This document shows, piece after piece, positions 38,820-47,130 of a stretch of DNA of 64,000 bases (position 1 is its first letter; every line of letters starts with the position of its first letter). A program made the translations under genes and the position numbers. The notes below the pieces were generated by a model. It did not search any database. It was not told the origin of the DNA and saw only the letters and a list, made by a program, of their open reading frames with translations. Source of the stretch: Kordiimonas sediminis (GTDB lineage: Bacteria; Pseudomonadota; Alphaproteobacteria; Sphingomonadales; Kordiimonadaceae); NCBI RefSeq assembly GCF_014656395.1, contig NZ_BNCI01000001.1, positions 682,001-746,000 on the forward strand. Reading direction: 5' to 3'.

Positions 38820-41018
38820 TTAACCTCCAGCCATTTTCTTAAATACTTCATCCGGTGTACCCGCATGAACCGTCTGACCCTGATTGAGCATTACAAGCCG
38901 GTCTGCCAGACGCAGATGACTTGGTCTATGGGAAACCATAATGATTGTTTTCTTGCCTTTCAGTGCCTGCAGCGTCTCCATCAGGGCCTTGTCACCCCGA
39001 TCATCCAGTGCATTGGCAGGCTCATCCATCAACAGGATGGTCGCATCGGCAATATAGGCGCGGGCAAGAGCAAGCTTTTGCCGCAAACCGGAATTAATCT
39101 GCCAGACATTCTGGTCACCAACCCGTGTGTCAAAGCCTTGTGGCAGATTTTCCACATCTTCAAGCACGCCAGCCATCTGACAAGCCTTACGCAGATCATC
39201 ATCACTGGCCACCGGATTACCGAGGCGAATATTCTGGGCAATCGTGCCGTGGAACAACTTACACTGCTGCGGTACGTAGGCCATCGACCGGCGCAGTTCG
39301 GCCGGAACAATCTGGCGGATATCAACACCGTCGATAGAGATGTGACCAGCCTGCGGTGATTGCAGCCCCAGAAGCAGGCGCAAGATCGAGCTTTTTCCAG
39401 AACCGTTAGAGCCGGATATTGCAATAAAGTCCCCCGGATTAGCCCGGAACCCCACACCCAACAGCGCAGGTTCCCCCTGCTGGGTATATTTGAAAGACAC
39501 CCGAACAAATTCAATTGCGCCGTGCCATGCACGCTGCACACCTGATGTCTGGTTATTTGGCTTCGGTTCTTCGCGCAGACGCATCAGATTGTTAATCTGC
39601 GAGATAGACACTTTCGCCTGTTCTGCGCGGGCAAAAGTCAGGAATAAATTCTGGATTGGTGACAATATACGCCACGTCAATGCCATAGACGCAATAAGCG
39701 CACCGATCGTAATTTGCTCACTGATCGCCATATGCAAGCCAACCGCCAGCGTTACAATGCCGGACAAGGTCATAATCGCAGATGCCAGTGTCTGAAACAG
39801 GAAGGATATCTGCGCTGCTTCGTGCGATGTTACCGCCGCGTCGGCGGACAATTTACGGTACCGCCGGTTCCAGACGTCCTCAACTGAGGCTTCCTTGATT
39901 GTCCGCATATTTGAAATGCTTTCCACAAGGAAACCGTGCCTGCGCGCCCGGGCAATACTGGATTTTTTCACCAGTTTGCTCATCTTCGGGGTAATGATAA
40001 ACCATGCAATTGCATAGAGTATAGCCATACCGAGCGGCACTAGGGCAAGCGGCCCTGCAATGATGCCCAGCACAATCAGGAACATCACAACAAAGGGCAG
40101 TTCAAATCCGACAGTTACTAGTAAACTGGTGAATAATTCACGCAGGCTGTCAAAGTCTTTTAGTTTGGACACCTGATCCCCAAGCGATGCCATTTCTGTC
40201 ATCGCAGGCGGGAGATTAAGAATTTTCTCAAACGCACTAACTGCAACAATATTTTCAACCCTGCCGCCAACATACGCCAAAAGTCTTGCGCGCAGTATTC
40301 GGAACCAGAAATCAAAAATAAAGGCGATCCCCATACCAACCGACAGACTGAGCAAAATGTCAGTAGCCCTGATCGGAATAACCTGATCGTACACACCGAG
40401 AATGAAGATCGGCACAGCAAGCGCCAAAACATTCATAAAGAAAGTAATAAGAAGAATACGGCGCATGGACGGACCAAACCGCCACACCACATCCATAAAC
40501 CAGTTCGCAGAAGGCGCTGGCTGCGCTTTCACGCCTTCCTGACGATCTTCAAGCTGCTCAACAAAATAGCAGTGCCCCTTGGCACCCAGATCCGTCAGCA
40601 GAACTTCTTCACCCGTCTCACCGCTGTGCGCCCGTATCTGATCCTGCTCCCGCGACAACAGGACAAACGGCTGGTTATCACTGTCTACAAACAGGCAGGG
40701 ATACAAACGGTCGTCTACAGATCCCAGTACACGGCTAGTGGATTCCTGAGTAGGATACCCCAGAACCGCCATAACATTCTGAATTTCGCTTAGATCAAGC
40801 GTATCGGCAAAATGCGGCAGTGCCTCAAAAAATTCTCTAAGCGAACCGCGCCAATACAAAGCCTTCAGCCAGGGAAACAAACAACCGGAGAAAGCAGACT
40901 TGGCTTCAAAACTGCCGTAGCTGCCCTGTCTCAGGGCATCGGCCAGCATGTCAACATTGCCTGTGGACAGGCGTGGTCCTTTATCCTTCTTGTTCAGGGA
41001 CTGTGCGTCAATGGTCAT
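38820..41018 (-). CDS. type I secretion ABC transporter, subunit with degenerate C39-like domain
   Basis: 732 residues, LapB/HlyB-like layout: an N-terminal C39-like domain (about 1-140) without an evident catalytic Cys motif, six membrane spans (about 185-460) and an ATPase (about 500-732). Walker A is GSNGSGKSS (536-544), Walker B ILLMDEP (661-667) and the switch histidine is in VSHRPS. The signature motif reads INSGLRQ (641-647) instead of LSGGQ, an unusual change. ATGA overlap with the upstream ABC gene implies a paired exporter. Confidence 0.92.
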   Translation of the reverse strand: MTIDAQSLNKKDKGPRLSTGNVDMLADALRQGSYGSFEAKSAFSGCLFPWLKALYWRGSLREFFEALPHFADTLDLSEIQNVMAVLGYPTQESTSRVLGSVDDRLYPCLFVDSDNQPFVLLSREQDQIRAHSGETGEEVLLTDLGAKGHCYFVEQLEDRQEGVKAQPAPSANWFMDVVWRFGPSMRRILLITFFMNVLALAVPIFILGVYDQVIPIRATDILLSLSVGMGIAFIFDFWFRILRARLLAYVGGRVENIVAVSAFEKILNLPPAMTEMASLGDQVSKLKDFDSLRELFTSLLVTVGFELPFVVMFLIVLGIIAGPLALVPLGMAILYAIAWFIITPKMSKLVKKSSIARARRHGFLVESISNMRTIKEASVEDVWNRRYRKLSADAAVTSHEAAQISFLFQTLASAIMTLSGIVTLAVGLHMAISEQITIGALIASMALTWRILSPIQNLFLTFARAEQAKVSISQINNLMRLREEPKPNNQTSGVQRAWHGAIEFVRVSFKYTQQGEPALLGVGFRANPGDFIAISGSNGSGKSSILRLLLGLQSPQAGHISIDGVDIRQIVPAELRRSMAYVPQQCKLFHGTIAQNIRLGNPVASDDDLRKACQMAGVLEDVENLPQGFDTRVGDQNVWQINSGLRQKLALARAYIADATILLMDEPANALDDRGDKALMETLQALKGKKTIIMVSHRPSHLRLADRLVMLNQGQTVHAGTPDEVFKKMAGG

Positions 41019-42853
41019 GCGTCATCCCCTTTTTTGTCTGTAGGTTGCGCCTGCGTATCTTCTGCACCCTGCACCGTCTTGGCCGGCGCCTTAGTGGATG
41101 CGGATAAATCTTTTTGTATAGACGGCGTCACTTCAAGAAGCTCCCCTTCTTTCAGGGTAAATTTCCTGTCAGCCATATTCAGAAGCGACGGACGGTACGT
41201 CACCAGTACGATGCCGGTATTGCCGTGCAACTGGTTTAATACTTGTTTTAAATAAACCTCGCCCGCCTGATCAAGTGCTGAGTTCGCCTCATCAAACAGG
41301 ATAAAACGCGGTTTCAAAGCAAGTGCCCGTGCAATGGCAACACGCTGGGCAACGCCGTGCGGCAGAGTGTTCGCCGCGGCTTCGCCGACGCGAGTTTCGT
41401 ACCCGTCTGGCATACGGGCGAAAATCTCATCAAGGCCAAGCCATGACGCAATCTCAAGCGCATCGTTAAGATGCTCTTTCGGCCGGAAGAATGTCAAATT
41501 CTCCAGAATTGTGCCGCGCATCAGGACCGGCTGTGACGGTAGATACGCGATCTGCCGTTTCACAGTATCAAGATCAAACTCGCTCGACGGGCTGTTATTG
41601 ACCAGCAACTGCCCTTCTTCTGGATGTAAACGCCCCATCAACAGATGCAACAGCGCCGTCTTGCCGGAACCGTTCTCACCCTGAATACCGATCATCTCAC
41701 CCCGTTTGATATCAATGGAGGCATTATTAATGACCATCGGCATGGTATCGTTAAACCTGAAAGAAGCCTGATCAAGCGTCAGTGTTTCCACATCTTCAAC
41801 CCTGGTGCCGGTTGATGTCCGCTCCAGCGGCAAATCGTCAAGGTCGCTTAATTTCTCTTCTGCAACCAGGATAGACTGATACTTGGTCCATAAATTTAGG
41901 ACCCTCAGAACAGGCTGGATCGTACGCCCTGCAAGCAAAGTACAAGCAGCCAAGCCACCAATTGAAAGTTCTTCATTGATGATCATCATGGCACCAAAAG
42001 CAACCGTCAGTACAATCGCCAACTGCCCGAAAAAGCCAGAGATAGACTGGCCAAGTGTGGCCAACATGTTCACACGGTGGCCAGCATCAACGTTATTTTC
42101 CATCAGGCGTTCGTACCGGCGAAGCATCAAGGACTCCATCGCCAGCCCCTTGACCGTATGGATACCGCCCAGCGTTTCGATGATGAAATTATACCGCCTG
42201 TCATCCCAGACACTCCGGTCCCCAATAGCATCACGAAGACCGCGACCAATCCAAATGGCAAGTATCCCTGCCAAAATCAGCAACACCACCGGTACAACAA
42301 CCAGTGGGCCAGCGATATATGCAATCAAACCAAGGAAAATAAGGACAAAAGGCGCATCAATCAGCGCAATAGACGCCTGGCTGGCATAAAAGTTCCGAAC
42401 GGCCTCAACCCCTGCAATCCGGTCCAAATGATGACCAGCGGGGACTTCTTCAACTGACTCAAGCTTGCTATCCAGCAACTTGGTCAAAGCATGTGACCCT
42501 GCCTGATGCTCAAACTTCGCACCTGCCCAGCCTGTCAACCAGGCACGAGCAACCTTCAGCAGAATTTCCAGAAGTAAAACAACAACAATACCAATAAAGA
42601 GGTAAGTAAAGGTTTCGGTCGCTGAATTTGGAATAATCCTGTCATAAACCTGAAGAGTCATCATAGGCAATGCCAAGGACAACAAGTTTATAAACAGTGA
42701 ACTGACTAAAACACTGGACCGGTTTAACGGAATATAGTGCCGCCACAGATTTTTCAGATCATCAGAGACATCTCTGCCCTGCTTATCAGATTCATCTGAT
42801 GGTACGTCTTCTGGCGCTTCCACTGAAGTATCTGCCATTTTTCCCATACTCAT
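41015..42853 (-). CDS. type I secretion ABC transporter, second half-transporter
   Basis: 612 residues: an acidic N-terminus (1-30), membrane domain (about 45-330) and ATPase (about 355-570), then a charged tail. Walker A is GENGSGKTA (392-400) and Walker B ILFDEA (518-523). The signature is LPHGVAQRVAIARA rather than LSGGQ, and the switch histidine is replaced by Tyr (VTYRPS). One ATP site of the pair is probably non-hydrolysing, as in heterodimeric exporters. First gene of the leftward operon; ATG 42853 or in-frame ATG 42838. Confidence 0.9.
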   Translation of the reverse strand: MSMGKMADTSVEAPEDVPSDESDKQGRDVSDDLKNLWRHYIPLNRSSVLVSSLFINLLSLALPMMTLQVYDRIIPNSATETFTYLFIGIVVVLLLEILLKVARAWLTGWAGAKFEHQAGSHALTKLLDSKLESVEEVPAGHHLDRIAGVEAVRNFYASQASIALIDAPFVLIFLGLIAYIAGPLVVVPVVLLILAGILAIWIGRGLRDAIGDRSVWDDRRYNFIIETLGGIHTVKGLAMESLMLRRYERLMENNVDAGHRVNMLATLGQSISGFFGQLAIVLTVAFGAMMIINEELSIGGLAACTLLAGRTIQPVLRVLNLWTKYQSILVAEEKLSDLDDLPLERTSTGTRVEDVETLTLDQASFRFNDTMPMVINNASIDIKRGEMIGIQGENGSGKTALLHLLMGRLHPEEGQLLVNNSPSSEFDLDTVKRQIAYLPSQPVLMRGTILENLTFFRPKEHLNDALEIASWLGLDEIFARMPDGYETRVGEAAANTLPHGVAQRVAIARALALKPRFILFDEANSALDQAGEVYLKQVLNQLHGNTGIVLVTYRPSLLNMADRKFTLKEGELLEVTPSIQKDLSASTKAPAKTVQGAEDTQAQPTDKKGDDA

Positions 42854-43174
42854 TTATCGATAACACCCCAAAATCGACACTTTTCAAACCCCTGTTTATA
42901 TTCTGAAAACTGTCAAGAACTTTACCTGCATAGCATACTCTCGGTCCTATAATGCAAGGGAAATCCTGCATGGGCCCAAAAAACACTCTGACCGGGTCAA
43001 GGCCTTATGTAAATTGAAACTTTTTAAAATTCTAATTAATTTTTAAATGATCTTTGTGTTTTTTTTAATAGAATTACTCCATAGTGTGAACTGGAATAAA
43101 AAGAGTGATTCCATTTTCGGAGTCATGGTACAGTTGTTTAATAACGAGTAAATATAGGTATCGGGATTAATAAA
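42854..43174. promoter_or_regulatory. shared divergent promoter region of exporter and PE-rod protein
   Basis: 321 bases with no gene. The half nearest the rod gene (about 43010-43174) is strongly AT-rich, with runs such as TTTTTAAAATTC and TTTTTTTTAATAG. It must hold promoters for both directions. I see no clear operator. Confidence 0.5.
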
Positions 43175-45166
43175 GTGGCTGATGAGACGAATAAAAACCA
43201 GAATGAAGACCTGAACAAAGATCAGAATCTGTCTCAGGAAGAACTGTCTCTGCGGGATGAAGTAGCTCCTGCACCGCAGACTGATGCAGAGTTGTCTGAA
43301 ACTCAGGATCTCGAACCAAACGACGATACCAGTATCCCATACGCGCACACAGGGTCTAATCCAGTTGGTGACGCTGAACGCAGTGCGGCTATCGAGCCTA
43401 CAGACACCCTTGCAGGTGGCGAAGAGCGTGACGAAGTAGAAGATCGCCCGGAAGGTACATCAGAAATTGTACCGGAACCAACCCCACGCGAAAACACCTA
43501 TTATGAAGATGAAGACATCCCGGTCCAGCCTGTTACCACTGAGCTGCCACTGGTTGATGTCCCTGCAAGTGACATTGATTTAGAGCAAGGGATCGACCGG
43601 GAAGAAAGTCAGGAGGAAGAGCCACAGTTCCGCTCTTTCACAACATCAGAATTTTCAGAACCTGAACCAGAACCTGAGCCAGAACCTGAGCCAGAACCTG
43701 AGCCTGAGCCAGAACCTGAGCCGGAGCCAGAGCCAGAGCCAGAACCAGAGCCTGAACCTGAGCCGGAGCCAGAACCTGAGCCAGAGCCAGAGCCAGAACC
43801 AGAGCCGGAGCCAGAGCCGGAGCCGGAGCCTGAACCTGAGCCGGAGCCAGAACCTGAGCCAGAACCAGAACCTGAGCCAGAGCCTGAGCCAGAACCTGAA
43901 CCTGAGCCAGAGCCTGAACCAGAGCCTGAGCCTGAACCAGAGCCAGAGCCTGAACCAGAGCCTGAACCAGAGCCTGAACCAGAACCTGAGCCTGAACCAG
44001 AACCTGAGCCAGAACCTGAGCCTGAGCCAGAACCTGAGCCTGAGCCAGAACCTGAGCCTGAGCCAGAACCTGAGCCTGAGCCAGAACCTGAGCCAGAACC
44101 TGAGCCTGAACCAGAGCCTGAACCAGAGCCTGAACCAGAGCCTGAACCAGAGCCTGAACCTGAGCCAGAACCACAACCTGAGCCGCAGCCAGAACCACAA
44201 CCTGAGCCAGAGCCGGAGCCTGAGCCAGAACCTGAGCCAGAACCTGAGCCAGAGCCTGAGCCTGAGCCTGAGCCAGAACCTGAACCTGAGCCAGAGCCAG
44301 AACCTGAGCCTGAGCCAGAGCCGGAGCCTGAGCCAGAGCCGGAGCCGGAGCCAGAGCCAGAACCTGAGCCTGAACCAGAACCTGAGCCGCAGCCAGAACC
44401 ACAACCTGAGCCGCAGCCAGAGCCACAACCTGAGCCGCAGCCAGAACCACAACCTGAGCCGCAGCCAGAGCCACAACCTGAGCCGCAGCCAGAGCCACAA
44501 CCTGAGCCGCAGCCAGAGCCACAGCCTGAGCCAGAACCTGAGCCGGAGCCGGAGCCTGAGCCTGGACCGGACCCAGAACCGAATCCAGAACCGGAGCCTG
44601 GACCAGAGCCTGAGCCAGAACCTGAGCCTGAGCCAGAACCTGAGCCATCGGATAAATCCGATAAGTCGGATAAATCCGATAAGTCAGATAAGTCGGATAA
44701 ATCCGATAAATCCGATAAGTCTGATAAGTCTGATAAGTCTGATAAGTCTGATAAGTCTGATAAGTCTGGAAAATCTGACAAGGACGATGAAGGCAATGAC
44801 AATAATGGTCACGGCAATAACGAAGACGGAGTTGATAGTAGCAATCCCGGCAAAGGTGGCCCAAGCGATGATGGCCCAGACGATGAGATCAAGGGCGGTC
44901 AGGAAGAAGACCAACTGTTCACTTTCGAAGAAGGCGACGGAACCGTGGTCGGCAACGAAGGCGACGGCTGGACTGATACACTTGACGTGTCCGGCATAGA
45001 GGGTGCGGGCGCACCATCAAGCTGGACCCTAAGTCTGGACGAAGGGCAGGTCGTTGAAGTAGGCGATACCTACATTGAGTTGACCCAGGACGCGAGTGGC
45101 ACCCTGACTACCGAAGATGGTACAACCATTGACTTTGAAAACATTGAGGCAATTACCGGGAACTAG
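43175..45166 (+). CDS. PE-repeat rod protein, predicted type I secretion substrate
   Basis: 663 residues from GTG 43175 (GGGA upstream). No signal peptide or membrane span. Parts in order: an acidic disordered N-terminus (1-161); a 330-residue Pro-Glu dipeptide rod (162-491) with Pro-Gln variants and a few Gly/Asp/Asn changes near its end; fifteen Ser-Asp-Lys-type triplets (492-536); an acidic Asn/Asp/Gly linker (about 537-585); and a C-terminal domain with [44 protein letters not shown], typical of type I secretion C-terminal targets. No RTX nonapeptides. Divergent from a complete ABC-HlyD exporter, its likely secretion machine. Function unknown; a stiff surface or matrix spacer is plausible. 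Confidence 0.8.
   Translation: MADETNKNQNEDLNKDQNLSQEELSLRDEVAPAPQTDAELSETQDLEPNDDTSIPYAHTGSNPVGDAERSAAIEPTDTLAGGEERDEVEDRPEGTSEIVPEPTPRENTYYEDEDIPVQPVTTELPLVDVPASDIDLEQGIDREESQEEEPQFRSFTTSEFSEPEPEPEPEPEPEPEPEPEPEPEPEPEPEPEPEPEPEPEPEPEPEPEPEPEPEPEPEPEPEPEPEPEPEPEPEPEPEPEPEPEPEPEPEPEPEPEPEPEPEPEPEPEPEPEPEPEPEPEPEPEPEPEPEPEPEPEPEPEPEPEPEPEPEPEPEPEPEPEPEPEPEPEPEPEPQPEPQPEPQPEPEPEPEPEPEPEPEPEPEPEPEPEPEPEPEPEPEPEPEPEPEPEPEPEPEPEPEPEPEPEPQPEPQPEPQPEPQPEPQPEPQPEPQPEPQPEPQPEPQPEPQPEPQPEPEPEPEPEPEPGPDPEPNPEPEPGPEPEPEPEPEPEPEPSDKSDKSDKSDKSDKSDKSDKSDKSDKSDKSDKSDKSDKSGKSDKDDEGNDNNGHGNNEDGVDSSNPGKGGPSDDGPDDEIKGGQEEDQLFTFEEGDGTVVGNEGDGWTDTLDVSGIEGAGAPSSWTLSLDEGQVVEVGDTYIELTQDASGTLTTEDGTTIDFENIEAITGN
43658..44647 (+). 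repeat. 330-codon Pro-Glu dipeptide tract
   Basis: 990 bases alternating CCN/GAR codons with synonymous mixing (CCT/CCA/CCG and GAG/GAA). Substitutions Glu to Gln occur in two patches. Protein-level regularity exceeds DNA-level regularity in the first two thirds, indicating selection for Pro-Glu. Confidence 0.95.
44387..44530 (+). repeat. six tandem 24-bp units encoding PQPEPQPE
   Basis: Units start at 44387, 44411, 44435, 44459, 44483 and 44507 and are nearly identical (single G/A or A/G changes). Recent unit expansion is likely. Confidence 0.92.
44648..44782 (+). repeat. fifteen tandem 9-bp Ser-Asp-Lys units
   Basis: Thirteen SDK triplets, one SGK and a final SDK. Units 9-13 are identical (TCTGATAAG), whereas earlier ones alternate TCG/TCC and AAA/AAG. 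Confidence 0.95.
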
Positions 45167-45221
45167 TGCAGGTACTATATGTTACCCCTGACCGGTCGTG
45201 ATGGGATAAGGCATTAAAAAC

Positions 45222-46202
45222 GTGGCCCAACAGCTAACACAAGATGATGTCAGCAGGCTTTTGATAGATGCCAATATCCTTGATACACGCTATCATACAC
45301 CAAATACATGGGCTCCTCTTGGTCGAGAGGAGTCCAATTTTATTTGGAAAGCCCAAAACACATCGGGGCAGGATATTGTCATTCGCGTACCAAAAAAACC
45401 GCGCAGCAGAAACGCAACTGCTAGTGAAACCTATAATCAAAGACTGGCAGCCGCACATGATCTGGGCCCCCATGTTCTTTTTAGTGATTCAGAAACCGGT
45501 ATATTGGTCAGCGACTTTCTGGACGGTAAAACCATCACCCCGGGCGACTGTGCGGTCCCTTCAATCCGCAGAGATATCCTTCTAGCAGCTAAAAAACTGC
45601 ACAAACTGCCGCACACATTTCAGCATACACATTCTTATTTAACAGGGCTTAGGAAACGGGCACAAACATATCTTGATAGCACTGCGCCGTCCTTATCCCT
45701 GCAGGTGGACCAGCATACCGCCTATACGTATCCTCTGGTCGAAGCACGCATCATACAATTAACCAAACTTCTGGAGATTAACAGGCCTGCAAACTGCCCC
45801 TGTCATTCTGATCTGGTTACCCACAATATTCAGCAAAGGAAAGACGGCACCATCCAATTCATAGATTGGGAGCTCTCTGGCATGGGGGACCCCCACGAAG
45901 AAGTTGCAAACTTTCTCTGGTCTGCCACGCTTTCCACCTCTGATCTGCGAGAGGCGCTTGACGTATATTTTGCGCCAGACGACTTTTTTGGTCGCGCCCG
46001 CACAGTCCTTTTTCTTGGCATTATCCCTTTTGATTGGGTCCTTCGTCACGGCCTGAAAAGCCTGGAGCCTGACCTAAGCTTAAAGGCCAGACAATCAGCC
46101 AGAAAACGCCAAAAGCGCCGCTTTCGGGAAGTCTGTGACATGCTGTCTCTACAATCCTTCGCGCGGGCACAAACGTATCTGGAAAAACGGCCAAAACCCT
46201 AG
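45222..46202 (+). CDS. APH/choline-kinase-like phosphotransferase
   Basis: 326 residues from GTG 45222 with GGGATAAGG upstream. Catalytic loop CHSDLVTHNI (catalytic Asp197, Asn202) and metal motif FIDWELSGMGDP are those of aminoglycoside/choline kinases. N-lobe is short and basic. It follows the PE-rod gene by 55 bases on the same strand. Substrate unknown: choline, an envelope sugar or a small molecule are all possible. Converges with the alpha/beta hydrolase gene. Confidence 0.85.
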   Translation: MAQQLTQDDVSRLLIDANILDTRYHTPNTWAPLGREESNFIWKAQNTSGQDIVIRVPKKPRSRNATASETYNQRLAAAHDLGPHVLFSDSETGILVSDFLDGKTITPGDCAVPSIRRDILLAAKKLHKLPHTFQHTHSYLTGLRKRAQTYLDSTAPSLSLQVDQHTAYTYPLVEARIIQLTKLLEINRPANCPCHSDLVTHNIQQRKDGTIQFIDWELSGMGDPHEEVANFLWSATLSTSDLREALDVYFAPDDFFGRARTVLFLGIIPFDWVLRHGLKSLEPDLSLKARQSARKRQKRRFREVCDMLSLQSFARAQTYLEKRPKP

Positions 46203-46211
46203 AGGAGGACC

Positions 46212-46958
46212 CTACCGGCGAGCTAACAGATCCACCGTCTCCACTAAGCGTTTCAAGTCTCTTGGTTCAGATAATCTGTGATCACCGCCCGGCACCAGAA
46301 TGATATCCACATCCCCGTAAACTATAGTATCTGCAATATCAAGGGCGGTCTGCCACGGCACGTCTGGATCGTCGGTGCCCTGTATCAGTCTGACCGGAAA
46401 ATCCAGATGCAGTGGCGATGCAAGCACCCGGTTCCGGTACCCGTCATCAAACAGTGCCTTGGTAAAAACATAGGGATCAGGGCCATAGTCGCTTTCAATA
46501 TAAACCCGCCCCTTGGTCAGAACATCCTGTTGTTGATCAGGCGATAGCTCTGCCCAGTGGCGCCCGGTAAAATCAGGCGCCGCAGCGATCCCTACTAGCC
46601 CGGCCAGCCGCCCCGGCCGCACCTTCGCCAGTAGCAAGGATATCCAGCCGCCCATAGACGACCCCACAAGGATTTGTGGCCCCTCCGTCAACTGGTCAAG
46701 AACAGCCAAAGCATCCTGCGCCCACAACCCGATTGTACCGTCAGCAAATGCACCGTCCGATGCCCCGTGCCCCTGATAGTCAAACCGCACAAATGACCGA
46801 CCAGCGGACAGGCAGTATTCCTCCAGCGCCAGGGCTTTGGAGCCTTCCTTGTCGCTCATAAAACCGCCCAGAAAGATCACGCCCGGCCCTTTGCCGCGTA
46901 TCTGATTATAGGCGATACGTGTACCGTGTTTTGTTTGCAGAAATTTTTCTGACGTCAT
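46212..46958 (-). CDS. alpha/beta hydrolase
   Basis: 248 residues from ATG 46958 with AAGGGATGG upstream (the frame extends to 47042). Nucleophile elbow GSSMGGW, acid in the GTDDPDVPW turn, and His in PGGDHRLSE form a full triad. The pattern FLGGFMSDKEGSKA and FVRFDYQGHGASDG resembles alphaproteobacterial ABHD10-like thioesterases/esterases. Substrate unknown. Confidence 0.87.
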   Translation of the reverse strand: MTSEKFLQTKHGTRIAYNQIRGKGPGVIFLGGFMSDKEGSKALALEEYCLSAGRSFVRFDYQGHGASDGAFADGTIGLWAQDALAVLDQLTEGPQILVGSSMGGWISLLLAKVRPGRLAGLVGIAAAPDFTGRHWAELSPDQQQDVLTKGRVYIESDYGPDPYVFTKALFDDGYRNRVLASPLHLDFPVRLIQGTDDPDVPWQTALDIADTIVYGDVDIILVPGGDHRLSEPRDLKRLVETVDLLARR

Positions 46959-47130
46959 GCCATCCCTTTCGCGTCCGGTGGAACTTTTTTGCAATATGTG
47001 TCCATTTATGACCAAACATGCCGAAATCGACACGGAATTCAATCAAAAACACAGGCGAATTATTGACTTCCTGCCGCCACAGGGGTAATGCCGCAAGTTC
47101 AGGTTTTTTATGTAAGCAAGGATACATATC

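Noticed and set aside
44387-44530. Tandem repeats as a CRISPR array
   Set aside because: The units are directly adjacent with no unique spacers and lie inside an in-frame coding repeat.
43658-44647. Pro-Glu tract read as a TonB-type periplasmic spanner
   Set aside because: TonB needs an N-terminal membrane anchor and a conserved C-terminal domain; neither is present, and the C-terminus resembles secretion targets instead.
43609-44864. Long minus-strand frames (about 280-408 codons) made of Gly-Ser, Val-Leu-Ala-Gln or Trp-Leu-Arg repeats
   Set aside because: They are the antisense shadow of the Pro-Glu and Ser-Asp-Lys repeats; a repetitive tract without stops stays open in all frames.
43175-45166. 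RTX adhesin annotation for the secreted protein
   Set aside because: No GGxGxDxxx nonapeptides are present; only the C-terminal target-like domain and the exporter context support type I secretion.
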